A stretch of 64,000 nucleotides of DNA. Origin: Trichoplax sp. H2 (taxonomy: Eukaryota; Placozoa; Uniplacotomia; Trichoplacea). The stretch lies in NCBI GenBank assembly GCA_003344405.1, contig NOWV01000020.1, positions 434,001 to 498,000 of the forward strand. Reading direction: 5' to 3'. Below are positions 1 to 14,100 of the stretch, piece by piece. The notes beneath the pieces are model-generated. The model made no database searches. It was not told the DNA's origin and saw nothing but the letters and a program-made list of their open reading frames with translations. The first letter of the stretch is position 1; the number at the start of each line of letters is the position of its first letter. The position numbers and the translations under genes were made by a program.

Positions 1-55
1 ATGATATTATCCATTAATGTATTCATTTATGCTTATTTTAATCATATACCGACAG

Positions 56-3000
56 ACGCCAAGCTTAAGTGCCTACATAACATATACTAGAAATGAGGTA
101 AGATTAAATATCTACGTATAAGAATTTAAACTGTTTTTATGTTGATCGGTTGTAGTAATGCCTCGAAATACTGCCAAATTTCTTACAGGATGCACTGGAA
201 GCTATTAAAAATACTTCCGGTTTGATTATTCATGGTAGAACAATTAAGTATGTTATCATTCTTTTAATTTACCGTTAAAAAGAATATCACTATACTGTAT
301 ATGGGTCTATAATATAACGATAGTAAATTTTAAATACTTTACTAACAATGAATACAACAACTTTTCAGAACGTCTCATGGTACTACAAAATATTGCAATT
401 ACTTCTTAAAGAATATTCCTTGCACGAAATCGGTTTGTTCTAAAATTATGGCGTAGCTTTATTATTGAATATGAACTATGAACCAATTCCTATTGATATC
501 TTGTAGGATTGTCCTTTTTTGCACGAGCTTGGTGATGAGTCATGTGTTTTTACTAAAGATGATGTTCAACAAAGGTAATAAATAGAATTACATATTCTCA
601 TGTATATGATAATAACAATTTATCTAAAGAAGCGTTATGACTGATAGGAAACATCTAGAACACTTAGGTATAAGCACGTATCATTCAAAGCATAGGTTGG
701 TTTTAGAGTTAAATTAAAATTTAGTAAATGTTAGATGGGAAATACAATAATGGTAATATATATAGTTATCTTAATCTGATAGTACGTTAAGTATTTGTTG
801 TTACGAAATTTGCAGTCAAGTTCGTGAGCGCAAGATTTCAGAAAATTCTGATTGGCCTGATAATAAGGTTTCAATCAATTACCATTTTTGACTTTTTGCG
901 TCTTTCAGTATGTCTAAATTTTCATTTCCTATCCATAATTAGGAAAAGATAATTACGGGAAAAGCCGTGCAAGGTAATTTTTACTATTAGTTATTAATCT
1001 ATTAATTTATTATACTCGTGCATTAAACAAATAGACGCAATTGCATTTATAAGTGTGTAAATAGTTGGCATCATTTGCTTTATATTTATTTCTAGATGAC
1101 GTGAACACGGAGAATTCACAACCTGAAAATCGGTCTCTAGCGTAAATGACCTTATTTAGTGGTGATAAGGGTGATTCTATACCACGTTTAGATCTAAAGA
1201 TTTGATTTCTGTTAGGGTTATTTCGGAACAAATTAGCACGAAGGTTGTCACTGAAGTATCAGAAAATTATGAAGAGGAAATAGAAATGAAAAGTGATGTA
1301 CAAGTAGAAAAACCAACGAAGGGAACAATTTCCCAGAATAGTTATGATAAAGCTGTGGGCAGTGGAGCCCCTAATAAACTTTACAATCCTCCTTATATGA
1401 ATATTCGTACAACTGGCGCAGTTCCATCCCAGTAAGTCATTCTCCTTTATATATAGCACATTTATAAATACGGGTATTTTCTTTATAATATTGTGTTAGT
1501 CGTGTTATTTGTGTCGATATCACAGTTCTACTTCATAAAGTTAGTAAAGTTACGTAAACAGAATTGACCAGGGTCTTATTCTATGTTAATCGTCACTTTT
1601 TGCCAAATTTATAGTGTAAACTTGTATGCTAATAATGCAGATGAGGATTTAGGTATGTAATCAAACTTTTACATGCTATCTAAATAGATTTCTTTATTAT
1701 ACAGTATGAATTTTGAAACATTAATAATGAAATACGTAATGATTTTTGGTTAGATTTTGACCCTTGGAATGAATCTAATAAAGGCTTTGCAGACTTACTC
1801 TTACTTGGAAGTAATAATAATGTGAATAACAAACTGCCAGTTACAGTTGAGCACGAAAGAAATGGTAACCTCTATGAAAATGGAACGACATCTATGCTTG
1901 GTTAGTATCATGCTTTATCGTTGTATATTGTAAGATTAGAGTGTACATGTCTGACTTCTACGAGATAATCCCGTTAAATTGTGTCTATGTTAGGTAATAC
2001 GTATAGTAATATCGTGGATTCATTAGATAATACGAATACAGAAATGGCTTCCGGAAATCCGTACAATAATACAGGATATGCTAATAGGAAGCAGAATATC
2101 TTCCCGCAATCAAACCAGAGTTACTTTCAAAATGCGCAGAATTATGCCCATTTTGGGAATTATTATAATCCTGGTGATGGTTTTAATATGTCAAAATATA
2201 TAGATAGTAGCAGCAACAATATTGATGCTGGATCTTCGTATTCAAACGTTGGAATTGATACCGAAAGCTTTGGTATAAAAAGCGGTTTTGAAGGAAACAG
2301 TTCATCTGCGAATAACTTTGGAGGGGCAAAGGTTCCTAATACGGCCATCAAGGCAGAGCATAATGATAAGAACACGTCCACACCCTGTGTTAGCAATAAT
2401 GGAATGCTACAGGTACGTACGAAGATTAAATTTCTATTTGATTTAATCATTGACACCTATGGTATCGGTATTTCTCGGAATTCAAATTTTAGAATGTTCG
2501 AGAATGGCAAGCTGGTTTTCGATCTCTACTGCCTAATGTCAATATTACATTTGGGTTTGGTAAGTTGTTACAGTAACTATGGCTAATCAGTTTTGTGGTT
2601 GTCGGTGTGATGTGTACTGTGCTATTTCGGATTCGCCAAAATTCGGTTGTTAACTTTCCCCTCGTGAATAGATGAAAGTTTGTCATTTTAGACTTTCTAG
2701 TGATGACTAATTAAGTAACTACAATTTTAAGGTAATACTCTACAAGGTACCGAAATATCTGGCAAAGATCTATCTCATAAAGAGAACGACGACCAGTCAA
2801 AACCGCATCATATAATGGAAAGCGACGTGAAACATGGAATTGAATCAAAGAGTAAGTTCAGTTATATATTTTATGAGGAAGCTTCTATTGATAAATACGT
2901 TTGGAATAGGTTACTACGGTCTTAATTTAGTTATTACATGGATAGATAGCATATTTGGAATATTTTAGGTAAAATTCTATTAAACATTGGTATTAACGAC

Positions 3001-4060
3001 TGTTTTATGTGTCGTGATGAAATAGGTAATACTGAAAATCCGTCATTTATTAAAACTGAGGTAGATTGATTGCATATCGATAACTTATTAATAAACCTTG
3101 AGTTAGCTTCATATATCTTTATACTGTAATAGATTTATAAAGTGTTCTTAAACCTTCATGATTGATGGGTCGTAATTTCATTAGGAAACCGTCGTTCCTG
3201 TTAATAAAATGAAGGAGATGAATATTAAGCATGAAGTAGAGGATATTACAGGGAACAAGTATCGCATACATGCGAATAAGAATGATAATGTAACAAGGAC
3301 GAATTATTTACCTTCTGTCAATAGTCAGTTGGGAGATAGAAAGCTAGCTCAAAGCTATAAACATAAGCATAAGAATAACGTAAAAAGTGGCATACGCTCG
3401 AATGTATATCCAAATTCACCTGGTCGTGATAGAGCAAGTAATACGTTGCCAGCGAGAAAAGCTGAAAATCGAAACCAATCCTATTCTACTAATACAAATT
3501 CTACTAAAGCGCCCAAATTGTTACAAACGGAAGCTGACACAAGTGATGATAAATCGTCAAAAGTGCGGATTGTTAAAAAAGATTGGAAAACAAATGTAGA
3601 TGTAGCAGGAACTGCTATAAAACCTAAAACAAACGTAATTAACAATAATGTGCCTTCAAAGGCCCATGAAACTAAAGGAAAAGATGACAATGATATTGAT
3701 GAAACCGACAATAAATTTATAAAGTCGCTTTCGAAGAATAAGAAGAAAAGACAAAGAAAACTTCAATCGAAAAAACCAACCGATGATAATGACCTTGCTA
3801 AAAGTGAAATTGCTACTTACGTTAAATCAACCACCGAGTCGTTAAATTTAGGGTTTTTACCTGCCAAATTTAGTGAATCTATAGCTGTCGATTATGATAA
3901 AGACACCGATCCAGACACGATAGTTAATCATTTAGAGGTGGAAATTGAGAATACAAAAAAAGAGGTGCAGGATTGTGAAGCTAAATTGCATGCAGTTATC
4001 AGGAAAAATTGTTCCATATCGAATACTAATTATGAAAAATCAATACACAATCAGGAATAG
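56..4060 (+). CDS. CNOT4: CNOT4 E3 ubiquitin ligase, 3' part (RRM, CCCH finger and long tail)
   Basis: CNOT4 is the RING-type ubiquitin ligase associated with the CCR4-NOT deadenylase. The window opens inside its RRM, so the N-terminal RING is off the left edge. I join 15 exons in a single frame: 56-97, 189-247, 369-432, 507-574, 648-667, 821-867, 943-973, 1096-1141, 1216-1431, 1615-1652, 1754-1900, 1994-2416, 2732-2851, 3026-3060 and 3185-4060. They give 743 residues and a TAG stop. The RRM end reads SAYITYTRNE then DALEAIKN and HGRTIK. A CCCH finger follows (KYCNYFLKNIPC, then SDCPFLHELGDE; spacing C-x8-C-x4-C-x3-H), as in animal CNOT4. Further on is a FDPWNESNKGFADLL patch that I take to be the conserved C-terminal NOT-contact region. 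The tail is long, Asn/Lys-rich and probably disordered. Exon 648-667 is only 20 nt. Identity is firm for the RRM and finger; tail exon borders are less certain. Confidence 0.88.
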
Positions 4061-4061
4061 C

Positions 4062-4083
4062 AATAAATTTAGGCAACAATAAA
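4062..4083 (+). promoter_or_regulatory. Polyadenylation signals of CNOT4
   Basis: Two AATAAA hexamers (4062-4067 and 4078-4083) begin directly after the CNOT4 stop codon at 4060. They would give a very short 3' UTR. The motif is seen directly; its use is inferred. Confidence 0.5.
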
Positions 4084-4086
4084 TTT

Positions 4087-5180
4087 GTAAATTTGAAAGA
4101 CTTCATTGTGACAAATTCTTGCATACCGAATCGCTTGATTTACAACGTTACGCTGTTGCCAATTTAAGTCAAAGGAAATTTTAATCACTGCTACTCAAAG
4201 ATTATACTAGACTATTACAGTTGCGGTTAATATAGTACCCTTAATTATAATTATCAGAGTTTTATGTGTAAATCAATGATTTGACGATGATCATGAGTCA
4301 TAACCTAGCGCATGAATACAGTTGTATAATAGTTACAGTATGTTTTAGTTTGGTCACAAGTTACCCGATAAATTTTACATCAGTTCATAGGATAAAATTG
4401 AGATGCCTGTATTTATATTGTATACGTGTACGTCATGGTATAGATCGATTCCATTCGCACACTCGTCGCAAATTAAAACATGGGATCTTTTGTCACAGCA
4501 CAGCGTTATTAGCATCCATCATAAAATGTGATAAACAAATCGCTTTCTGTGAATAGGTGTAGCATCTGAATTGTAAGCATGGAAAGGTTGTGAATAAGGT
4601 TTTGACAATAACGACATAATTTTAAAAGCTTTTAATTTATGAAATCACTTTAAAGATTTATCAATGGAGCCAATCCAGTAACTATAGTAATCACCAATGT
4701 TGAACAATTTATTTTCGAGCGATATCGTTTTAATTATAGTATATGTCTATAAATATAATACTGCGGCGCATACGTAAAAATGCCGGGTTTAGTTAAAATC
4801 CTTAAAGAAATCAAAATAGGTTTTTAATATTTCATGATTTTAACTCATTCCAAGATGTGAAGTAATGGTGTTTTATTACTTAACACAACACGGTAATTTA
4901 AAAAATTCATTATATTAATTACATTAGTACAGTACATGTCTACAAGGGCCTACATTAGCGGTAGACTAAACAAGACTCGTATAGCTATTTACAAATTGAT
5001 CCCAATTATGTGCAGTACTAGTTTACAAGATCTGAAGTTGTTGGCAGTTCTTCCTTTTGAGTCTCTGAGGGCTACAATCAGAAAAAGTAGTAGCTTATTA
5101 ATTAGTAAGAAGATATTTACTGCACAAAGCTACCAGAGTAAAGTATGAAAATAGTCTTATTTGAAAACGACTATCGGCAA
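4087..5180. other. Convergent intergenic spacer, CNOT4 3' to CABIN1 3'
   Basis: No coding exon is recognisable here. The open frames at 4281-4556 and 4936-5148 have no family resemblance and no splice logic. Only one isolated GTACAGTAC motif occurs, near 4928. The sequence is AT-rich and otherwise featureless. Confidence 0.5.
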
Positions 5181-8100
5181 TTAGTCGGTAAATGCGATAG
5201 TTAATAATATACTAACTTGCTTATCACTGGCTAAGGACAATAATTTTTCAGCTTTAGCCAACAAAGTTTCTGTAACCTGTATTATAAAGTTTAATATAGC
5301 AAATAAATGCAAGTAGACTAGCGTAGTTGTGCAGATGACATTATTTTGTAATTCCTTCGAAAATACCTGATTTTCGTCCTCAAATTTGTCTTTCAGCTCT
5401 TTCATTTTTGGTAAAGCTGAAGTGAGATTTGCTTTCTATCAAATTCAGAAACAAGTATATTAAGCATTTGTGGTATTTTGATAGTAATTGAATGAATACT
5501 ATTTCACTAACATTAAAATCTTTCGGTAAGTTAGCCTTTTCATCCGATACATCACCGCTTGTTGTAACTATGTAATGATAGAAGCATGCATTAATGATAT
5601 TTATTTATCACTAATCGACTACAATAGAGCTGAACACTTACATTCTAGTTGATCAACTAGTTCCGAAACAATACCAACTCCTATAAGATACGCCTAAAAT
5701 GTCCGTAATTAAAAGTATTACGATATTTAAATTACTACTGGACTGGAATTATAATAAAGAGTTGATAACTTAAATGACAATTACCTTCTTTGCTAGGTGG
5801 CATCTATCCACATCTTTCATGTACTTCCTGAATTGAATAAATAACACATATTGGAAAATGACTCTTGGAGTGTTAGAAAAGGCCTGAATTATTATTATTA
5901 TCGTCATCCTCTGAGGAGAGAATTGATAACACTTACCGTTTATCTTGTGGCTTTTTGTCCAATATACCAGAAAGGGTAAATATCATGGAGATATCCTTAA
6001 CTTCAGCTAGAATTTTAAGCAGAAGTAGCAATGATTTATTGATAGCAGCGCAAAATCCTCCTGCTCTGTTGTACGAAAAGTATAAACGTAGAGGGTTAAA
6101 AAAGACTTAAGAATAAGCTGAGAAATAAGAGTTATTTATTAACGTAATACAAACTAACCTTTCAAAGTCTTCAACGGGGTTTTTATACATGGACTGTACC
6201 GAAAATAAGTTAGAAGGATTAGTTGTTAAATCCTTTAATACGTATGCATCGAATAGGCGGCGTATTTGTCACTTTTTGACTTTTATAAAATTTCAATTAT
6301 TGCATTGTTACAGCCTTACACTAAAAAAATTCGCCTTATTTAGACAGAAAATGCTATATTTTGGAATATTAAATTGGACATCTGTCTTTGTTGGGAATGC
6401 GCTTGAAGTTGATTTACTCCATCCTAGTAACAGTGAACGACACAGAGTGATATCCTGATAAAGTATACATGTTTCATCAGTTAAGGTTTAACGTTATGCG
6501 TAATAAGAACAAAATTTAAAGTATAAACGTAAGTTTCCAAAGCAAACGCCTTTAAAAAGTTTTCTAAGAAGTATATAAAAAAGTGATCTGTTTAGTAAAG
6601 CAAATTTACCTTATGAACACTGGAATAGAACAGCGTAGAAGCAAGTCGATATACAGACTTGTAACTAAATGAACACCGATCGAGACATATACTAATGCCT
6701 TTTAAACATAATTCAATATTCTTTAAGCGACGGAGTTCCACTGTTTCGGACTGCTGAGTAAGGCTTACGGATTCATCTAAGCAATCAGTATTTGTATCTC
6801 CCCTTTGATGTTTAACTATAGACGATTGATTGCCGACAGGTGAAGTAATATTGATTTTCTTATCGATTGATTTTCGCCTAGTAATTGTAGATCTTCTATT
6901 AATGGTAGCACGACATGCGTTCTCTACATAATCATGTTCTCTAAGCACACGAATAGCCGATAGATTCTTATCATTATCTCGGGTATCGTTAGTATCACTG
7001 TCTTCTTCCTTTACTCTTTTTCTCGAATGAATAGGGTTTGACTTTGCTGTCTCGTTTTTTGCACTGGTTATCTTCTCTACACGATCTTGATCAAGCATAT
7101 TTTTTTCAGAATCTTTACTAGACTTTTCTTCAGCTAAAATAAACGGTAACTTATAAACTTTTGATACGTATTCATCGATCACTTTATGTTGTGATTCAGA
7201 GTTATTTTCCAAAGCTTTCAGCATCGATGCAAATAATCGATAGTGTATTTCTACAGCTTCTACTGCTAAAAGTTGGCTTGATTGGGAGTATGTTACTTTC
7301 TTCGGATAGTCTGCTTTTTCGTGATGAAGCCGCGAGGCAGCCTAAAGAACGCACATAACACTTAGCTAAGTAAATTATTTTAATATCGATAACTAGCAGA
7401 GCTGATTTAGTGGCTTAATCACAAACCTTCAAGTATAAATCTAAGCTTTTCTTCGGTGGCATCTTCAACTTTTCGTAACATTTACCAGTCATGTAATACA
7501 AGAACCACTTTTCGTCATTGTCACCTGCTAACGATGTTGCTTTCAGGAAACATTTTAAAGCTAATTCAAGCATTTCTTTGTGTTTCTTAATCATAAATTC
7601 GTCATTCTCCGATGTATTAGATGCATACATAGTTCTATATGGCTGCAACAAGAAAGTGAAAAAAAATATTTTATGTGCTGCAATAAAATTACATCCGTAC
7701 GATGCCTTCGTTTAGATTAATAAATGAACCTTACTTCCTTCATCCGCCTTGAGGTATGAGCCTGCATCATATACGCTAAAGATCCATACTGTAATAACGT
7801 AACGCCGGTTAAATTAACTTACAAGTAAGAATCCTTCGTTATATTGCAAAACCAAGAAGACTACCATTTATGATAAGTAAAATTTACTTTCTCTGCTAGC
7901 ATACCTCTGTCCAAACTAAACAGTAGGAATCATCGAGACGTGTAGCCTTTTCAAAGCATCTGAGAGATAAAAATCATTGTAGAGATTTTAATCAATCATT
8001 GACATGCTTTACCGGTAATTATAACTAGGTCATTATCAAATCATTATTGTTCTTCCTTACTTTAAAGCAAATGAACAATGCTTTAAGAGAGCCTTATCAA

Positions 8101-11100
8101 ATCGATTTTCACGCTAATATTTAATGGTAGGTATATATATAATGATTAGAACAGAATTTATCTTACTGCTTGAGCTAAGTTATGAATTTGTAACCATCCC
8201 TACGATAGAGTAGTGCATCTGGGAGGGACAAAGCTATTGCGATATATAGCGCATTGCTACAAAAATCAACTATATCTATTTAAAACATACATTATTCAGT
8301 TTACTTTCTATTCGATGTTTACATGCTAATGCCATTCCTATCCATGAATCAAAATGATTCCAGTTATAGCAAATGTCGTAGGTGTAATATTTGATAGCTT
8401 TACTGAGAATAGAAATAGAATATTTTAGAAACAGAAAAAATGAATTTGCCACATAATTGTAATAAATACTGTACTTGTATTCGAAATTTTTAAAGAAAGA
8501 GTCCGCAAGCACGTAATATAGATTTTTTAAGATTGATCTGGAATATACAATGAAGAACGTCTTTGAAAAATTTTGTTTAATTAATATTCAGATAACAGCA
8601 GTTCCTGATTTTACTAACGTTGGTTGGTTATTATCTACAAGTGATAAGCCATCAGAAAAGGATTCATTATTACCAGATAGGTATTCATTAAACCTGAAGG
8701 CTACATCCTCTGCGAACGAGATCAAAAAAATTTAATAGCAACATTATACAGCTTTCATTGTGTTAATAAGGTCGAACTTTAGAAAGTCTTTAGTGTGACA
8801 GGTTTAGTCATCCAACAGTGATAATGTAATTAAAATAATGCAACCTTATACTATATATCGAAACAGTTACCGATTTGATCCGTTGTAGGGACAGTACTTG
8901 AAATCGTGAGTAAAATAGGCAGTGACTGAAAAAATTGGTCATTAGTAAATTCTTAAGAAACCTTTATTTCAAGTGATGGTAACAACAATGACATACAACA
9001 GTACAGTAATGCAATACCTCTAGGGATATAGATTGTGTCTTAGGACTATTGAAATTTGGTAATGGATTCGGTTTTAGAAAATTGAATAAAGCAGAGACAT
9101 TCTCCCATTTGATTTCGACCTAAGCATAGTTAGCACATTTAATTGCTAATTTCTGATATCATAACAAGCTATTATAAACTGCGACTAAAATACTGTAAAT
9201 TAAATCATTTCTGCTAAATATATGGGTATAAGTGCTAGACGAATACAAGAATAATTTCTCTGTAATTTTCATGATATAAAAATCTACCTGTGGCGATAAG
9301 TGCTGTTCAAAGGCTTTGGCCTAACAGTTCAATTTAAGGGAAGAAATTGTAAAATAATTTGCATAGATTTAACAGTTTCATTGTTTAATTGTATAGTATA
9401 TATATTTAAATATGTGAACTTATACTTTAGACTTTTTTCTAGGATGTCCATACAAGCAATAGTAGCATTGCTCTATTTCCTTTTTGATGTAGTCCTAGTC
9501 ACGATGTAAAAGTCGCATTCACAGAGTCAGATTTACATCTTTAATCAAATTTGAATTTTTTCGATTTGAATAGAACCTTTAAATAGTCGTATTCGTCTAG
9601 GAGTTCTGTAAAGGTTTTTTCCGCAAAAAATAGAAACGCTCCGTCATTGCGACAACACCATGATTTTCTATAAGTTTGTTTAATGAATTGCACAAATTTT
9701 AGGATATGAGAATGCAGAATGCCACAAAATTTTACATAACTTTAAGAAACTAGCGAGTAACTTACTTTCCTAGATATTGATGACTACATTTTAACAGTTG
9801 AAAGATGCAAGGTTCAGTAAAAGAATTAGCACTAGCTGTAGAGTCATTACAGTGAGATGCAGAAGGTTCACCCAATTCAGTTTGGTTTCCGTTGGCAAGA
9901 TCTAGATTATTTCCAGCTGTGTCGATGTTACCATTCTTGTTTTCGTTTAAATGCCTTTCGCTTTCCATTCTACATTTAAATACATTTTAGACCGAAATGA
10001 TTCACATATAACTGAGTAAAGTAAAGGTAAAAAATATTTTATTTGTAAACTTACTGTCTAACAATTGTATTCAAACAGATCCAAGGTTGCACGTTAACTT
10101 CACTCGTATCAACTGAGTCTGTATTCATTACCAAATCAATCATCTGACGGAGATCATTTAATTAGAAACGGAATAGACAGAAATTATTATTGTAAAGTAA
10201 TAGCTAATCTGGCAATTACTTTGTGGATTAATACTTCTATACGAAAGTACCTGAATAATATTTTGAACAAAGCGAACGGTTTTATCCCATTCTAAAGTTT
10301 TTAAACATTTAGGATGTTGATCTAAACAACTATAAAAGTAGACAAGTTTCGTTATGTTTTAGGATATATCAGAACTTGCTAATTGTTTTAGAATACTCAC
10401 TCTTGTATTTCATTAAGCAATTGACCAACGATATTTTTCCAAGCAGCACTTGAATTTAATTTAAGTATGATCTCATGCAGAGTCTTTTCAGCAATCTTAA
10501 TGTAGCCCTAGTAAGCCAAAATTATTTTAATTAAAAATAGTTCGATCAGCCTAAGTAGTTTATTATAGTACAGAATAGATTCAATTTCTTTCTCTATTCG
10601 ATATTACATGCTAGGTGGACCTACATGATAATCTTTCAGTTTCAAGTAGCTCTCGCACAGTAGCATAAAATGAGCGGGTCTCTCAGGGATGGTATTATCG
10701 TATTTTTCAAGTGACTTTAAAAAAATGTATCCATTAACTAGTATAGAATATGTGATTCGTAAAAAAACGTATCAGTTACGGAGAGGCATACTTCCTCTTT
10801 ATTGCCTTCATCATTTAGTCTTAGTTCAAGGATAGCTATAACTTTCTCAAATTCATCTATTTGAAATAGTTGCTGGACCTGACATAACGAATAGATCGCA
10901 TCGATTTTAATAGTGAGTACAATTAAATCACTCGAATGACTGTGCATCCTACTAAATTATTTAATTCGGAACAAGTACTAAGAGATTGCATTTAAAAAAT
11001 AGTTTCTAATGGCATATAGCTTACTTCATCAAATGATTGACAGCGTAGAAGTGATTTAATTTTTTTCGCAACTGTTTCTGTGATAGATGTTATTTTAAAT

Positions 11101-14100
11101 TTGTAAGTTTAAAAAGCAATTTATACGTAACAAGTATTTAAGTATCCACCACCAAACCTTGTGATATTTCCCTATCTAGGGTACAGTTAGTTAATGTTAT
11201 GCTCCAAGCTTGCTTCGGTGCATCTGAAATATTTTCTTGGCTGCCATTACTAATTATTTGCTGACACTATCACGTACGACGAATAACATTGAATAATTAG
11301 TAATTTAATTATAAAATTAATACATAACTTACTAACCTGTTTTAATATATACAGACTAGTATCTATTTGACCTTCGTGCATCATATACCTTGCTTGAGCC
11401 CACAACACTAATAATAATTTTGCAAGTTAATCCATACTTTTATAGTGATGTATTGCATTTCTGATTTCTTTCATACCTCGCACTGCAATTTCCATTCTGT
11501 TGTAAAAGCATAACCGATCCGTGAAAACGCAATTCTTAATGAACGTAATATCATTTTGGATACAATCTCCAACACAGGAACGTGGAAGAGTGACCGGACA
11601 TTCTGGCAATTTTCTAAGGATAACGATATTATAAAGTTCTTACGGTGTCAGATTTACAAATTGTCATAACATAGAAAAGGTCGTACCGGTCTTTACGGTA
11701 TACTTACAAAGGAGTTACTTTGGAAGGTGAATAGTTGTTAGACTTTGCTTTCATACACAGCCATGTATCAAGCTGAAGTTCCAAAACTACGAGACATAAC
11801 TAACCAGTAAAACAACGCATGAATACAACCAGCAGAAAATTTAGGTACAGTAACTTCTTTCTTCAATATTCATATATGAAGACAGTAAGGCCTCACGCTT
11901 AGATATATTGTATAATCTTATCATCATACCGTAACTAGCTCTTGGCAGGCTTGCTCGTCTAATTCATCACTGTAATTACAACAACGCTTATGTATCTGAC
12001 TTTTATTGGAATTAATGTACGAAAAATCAAATTACCTGAAGATAGACGGTAGTATGATGTGAGGTCTTAATCTGGCGTAAACTTTTAGTACGATGTCAGT
12101 CAGATTTTCTGGCCTACAGAGGTATTTGAAAGGATACTAATATAAGTAATTAGCAATAAAAGGTCCATAAAAAGAGCTTGAAGACAATTAATCTAGGTAC
12201 CATTTCATCGCCCATTTTGTAGTTAATGATATGATAAAATCTTGAAGAATTTGTATGATATTCCTTGATTATAAAAAATCATAAACAGTGAAGAACTATT
12301 TTACTATGTATACGTCACTTTTTCACATTATTATATATTACCTATGATCATTTTGTTTGTGGATAAATTCACGAACGTCAAATGATTCATCAATCATTTC
12401 TGAGTCACCAAGAGTAGACCAGCTTGAACCTGATTAAGAGAATATTTCGTTAGCAAGCGAGATACTACAACAATTTACAGCTGAGAAGCCTATTGCATTA
12501 AAGAATATCATGTCACGAATAGTTCTCTAAGGCAACCTTTCTGTTCTGCTGCAGCTTGTTTCTGTTCGCTTTGACGATTCAAATAGTTTATGATATTTCA
12601 TTAGTATTATCATCAGAGCTACTTTGCAATGAAAGAGTTAATAATTTAACCTTCCAGAATTTGTTTTAAGTTCTGCTTGGCTAGCTCCTTTTGCATCGTA
12701 ATTCTTATTAATGTCTCTGCACATGAAATACAACATAGCAACTTGAAGTTGACTTTATCAAATTGAATAGTTACAGTAGAATAGTAATAATTTACATCTG
12801 GAGTGATTTCGGAATAAGGTTGGTTAATTCTTTTATAAAAGCTTGACTTTTTTGATCATCACTAGCGCTGACCGTTCTGACCTAGAATGAGTATTAAGTA
12901 TACGATGTACTGCAGGTAAGCATAGATAGCGATGTATTTGCAGGCGTCTGAATCTCCTGTTAAGTGTCAACAATGAGTCATTACTCGTTTAGATCGTCTC
13001 TTTGGTTCCGGAGTTGATGGCTCTCGAGCTTTCTCAGAGGCTATCCTTTTTCGTTTTCTACCATCAGTATTTGTTTCTTTCGTGGGGGATTCATTATTAT
13101 CTATGTAAAATAAAATCATCAATTCTGTTTTTATTTTTAAGTAAAAATACATAAGTAAAACTAACAATCTAAATGCATCAAATATATCGTATAAAATATA
13201 ATAAAACGCAATCTATATTAATCTTAGCAATAGTGTTGCTCGTCCATGTTATATAATAATGTATATCTAATATTAAAAAATTAAAACAATTTTAAACACA
13301 GTAATACCTTTGCTATTAGATTTTTTTGGTCGTACCATACTTTGCAGATCGATCAATGTCAGCATTGACTATCAGTTTCATAGATTACCGAATAAGATGA
13401 CTATTTATGAGTCACTTCATAATATTGTTTAATCATTAAACTAAAACTAAACCAGACCAAGAGTAGAATTTCTTTTTAAGTATAAGCTAGAGTTACCGCA
13501 TCTGGTAAAGATTGCAGGTCGTCGTAAATTTTTATTAAATGCTGTCCAAGATGGTACCAGCTGTTGCAAAGAATATCATAAAGTTAAGTCAAGAATAAAT
13601 GTTATCATTTGAAGCTAAAAACCTATATATAATTAACGAGCAAAGTGAGCAATAAAGAAGATAACTTACGTCAGACTAGCTAGAGGCTTTTTGAGATGAA
13701 CCGCTTCCGGGAGGGTCATTTCGACAAGTTTCTTATGCTCATTTCGCATTGACAAAGCTTCTTCTATAATCTATTATCACCAAAAGATGGTTAAAAAGGA
13801 ATTGATATCAATATTATCAGGATACTGAATTGATAAAAGGAAGATGAGATTGTTTACCTGTTGTTTATACTCAGGGTCAATCGCCGTAGAGCTCTCAGAA
13901 ATTCCTATCCTACAATACATATAAAATCACATGAGATGGTTAATTCCATGCCTATATGTATATACGGTAAATTAAAATATATATAGAATATCTTCCCTTC
14001 TGCTTACTTTTGCAAGATATAATTTTGATTTACGTCGGCCAGATATGGGCATTCCTTAAAAATTTGCTCTTTTAAACACCATGCTAGTAGTAGTAATTTA

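Noticed and set aside
4281-4556. 91-codon frame downstream of CNOT4
   Set aside because: No family resemblance, Cys/His/Tyr-rich random-looking composition, no regulatory context.
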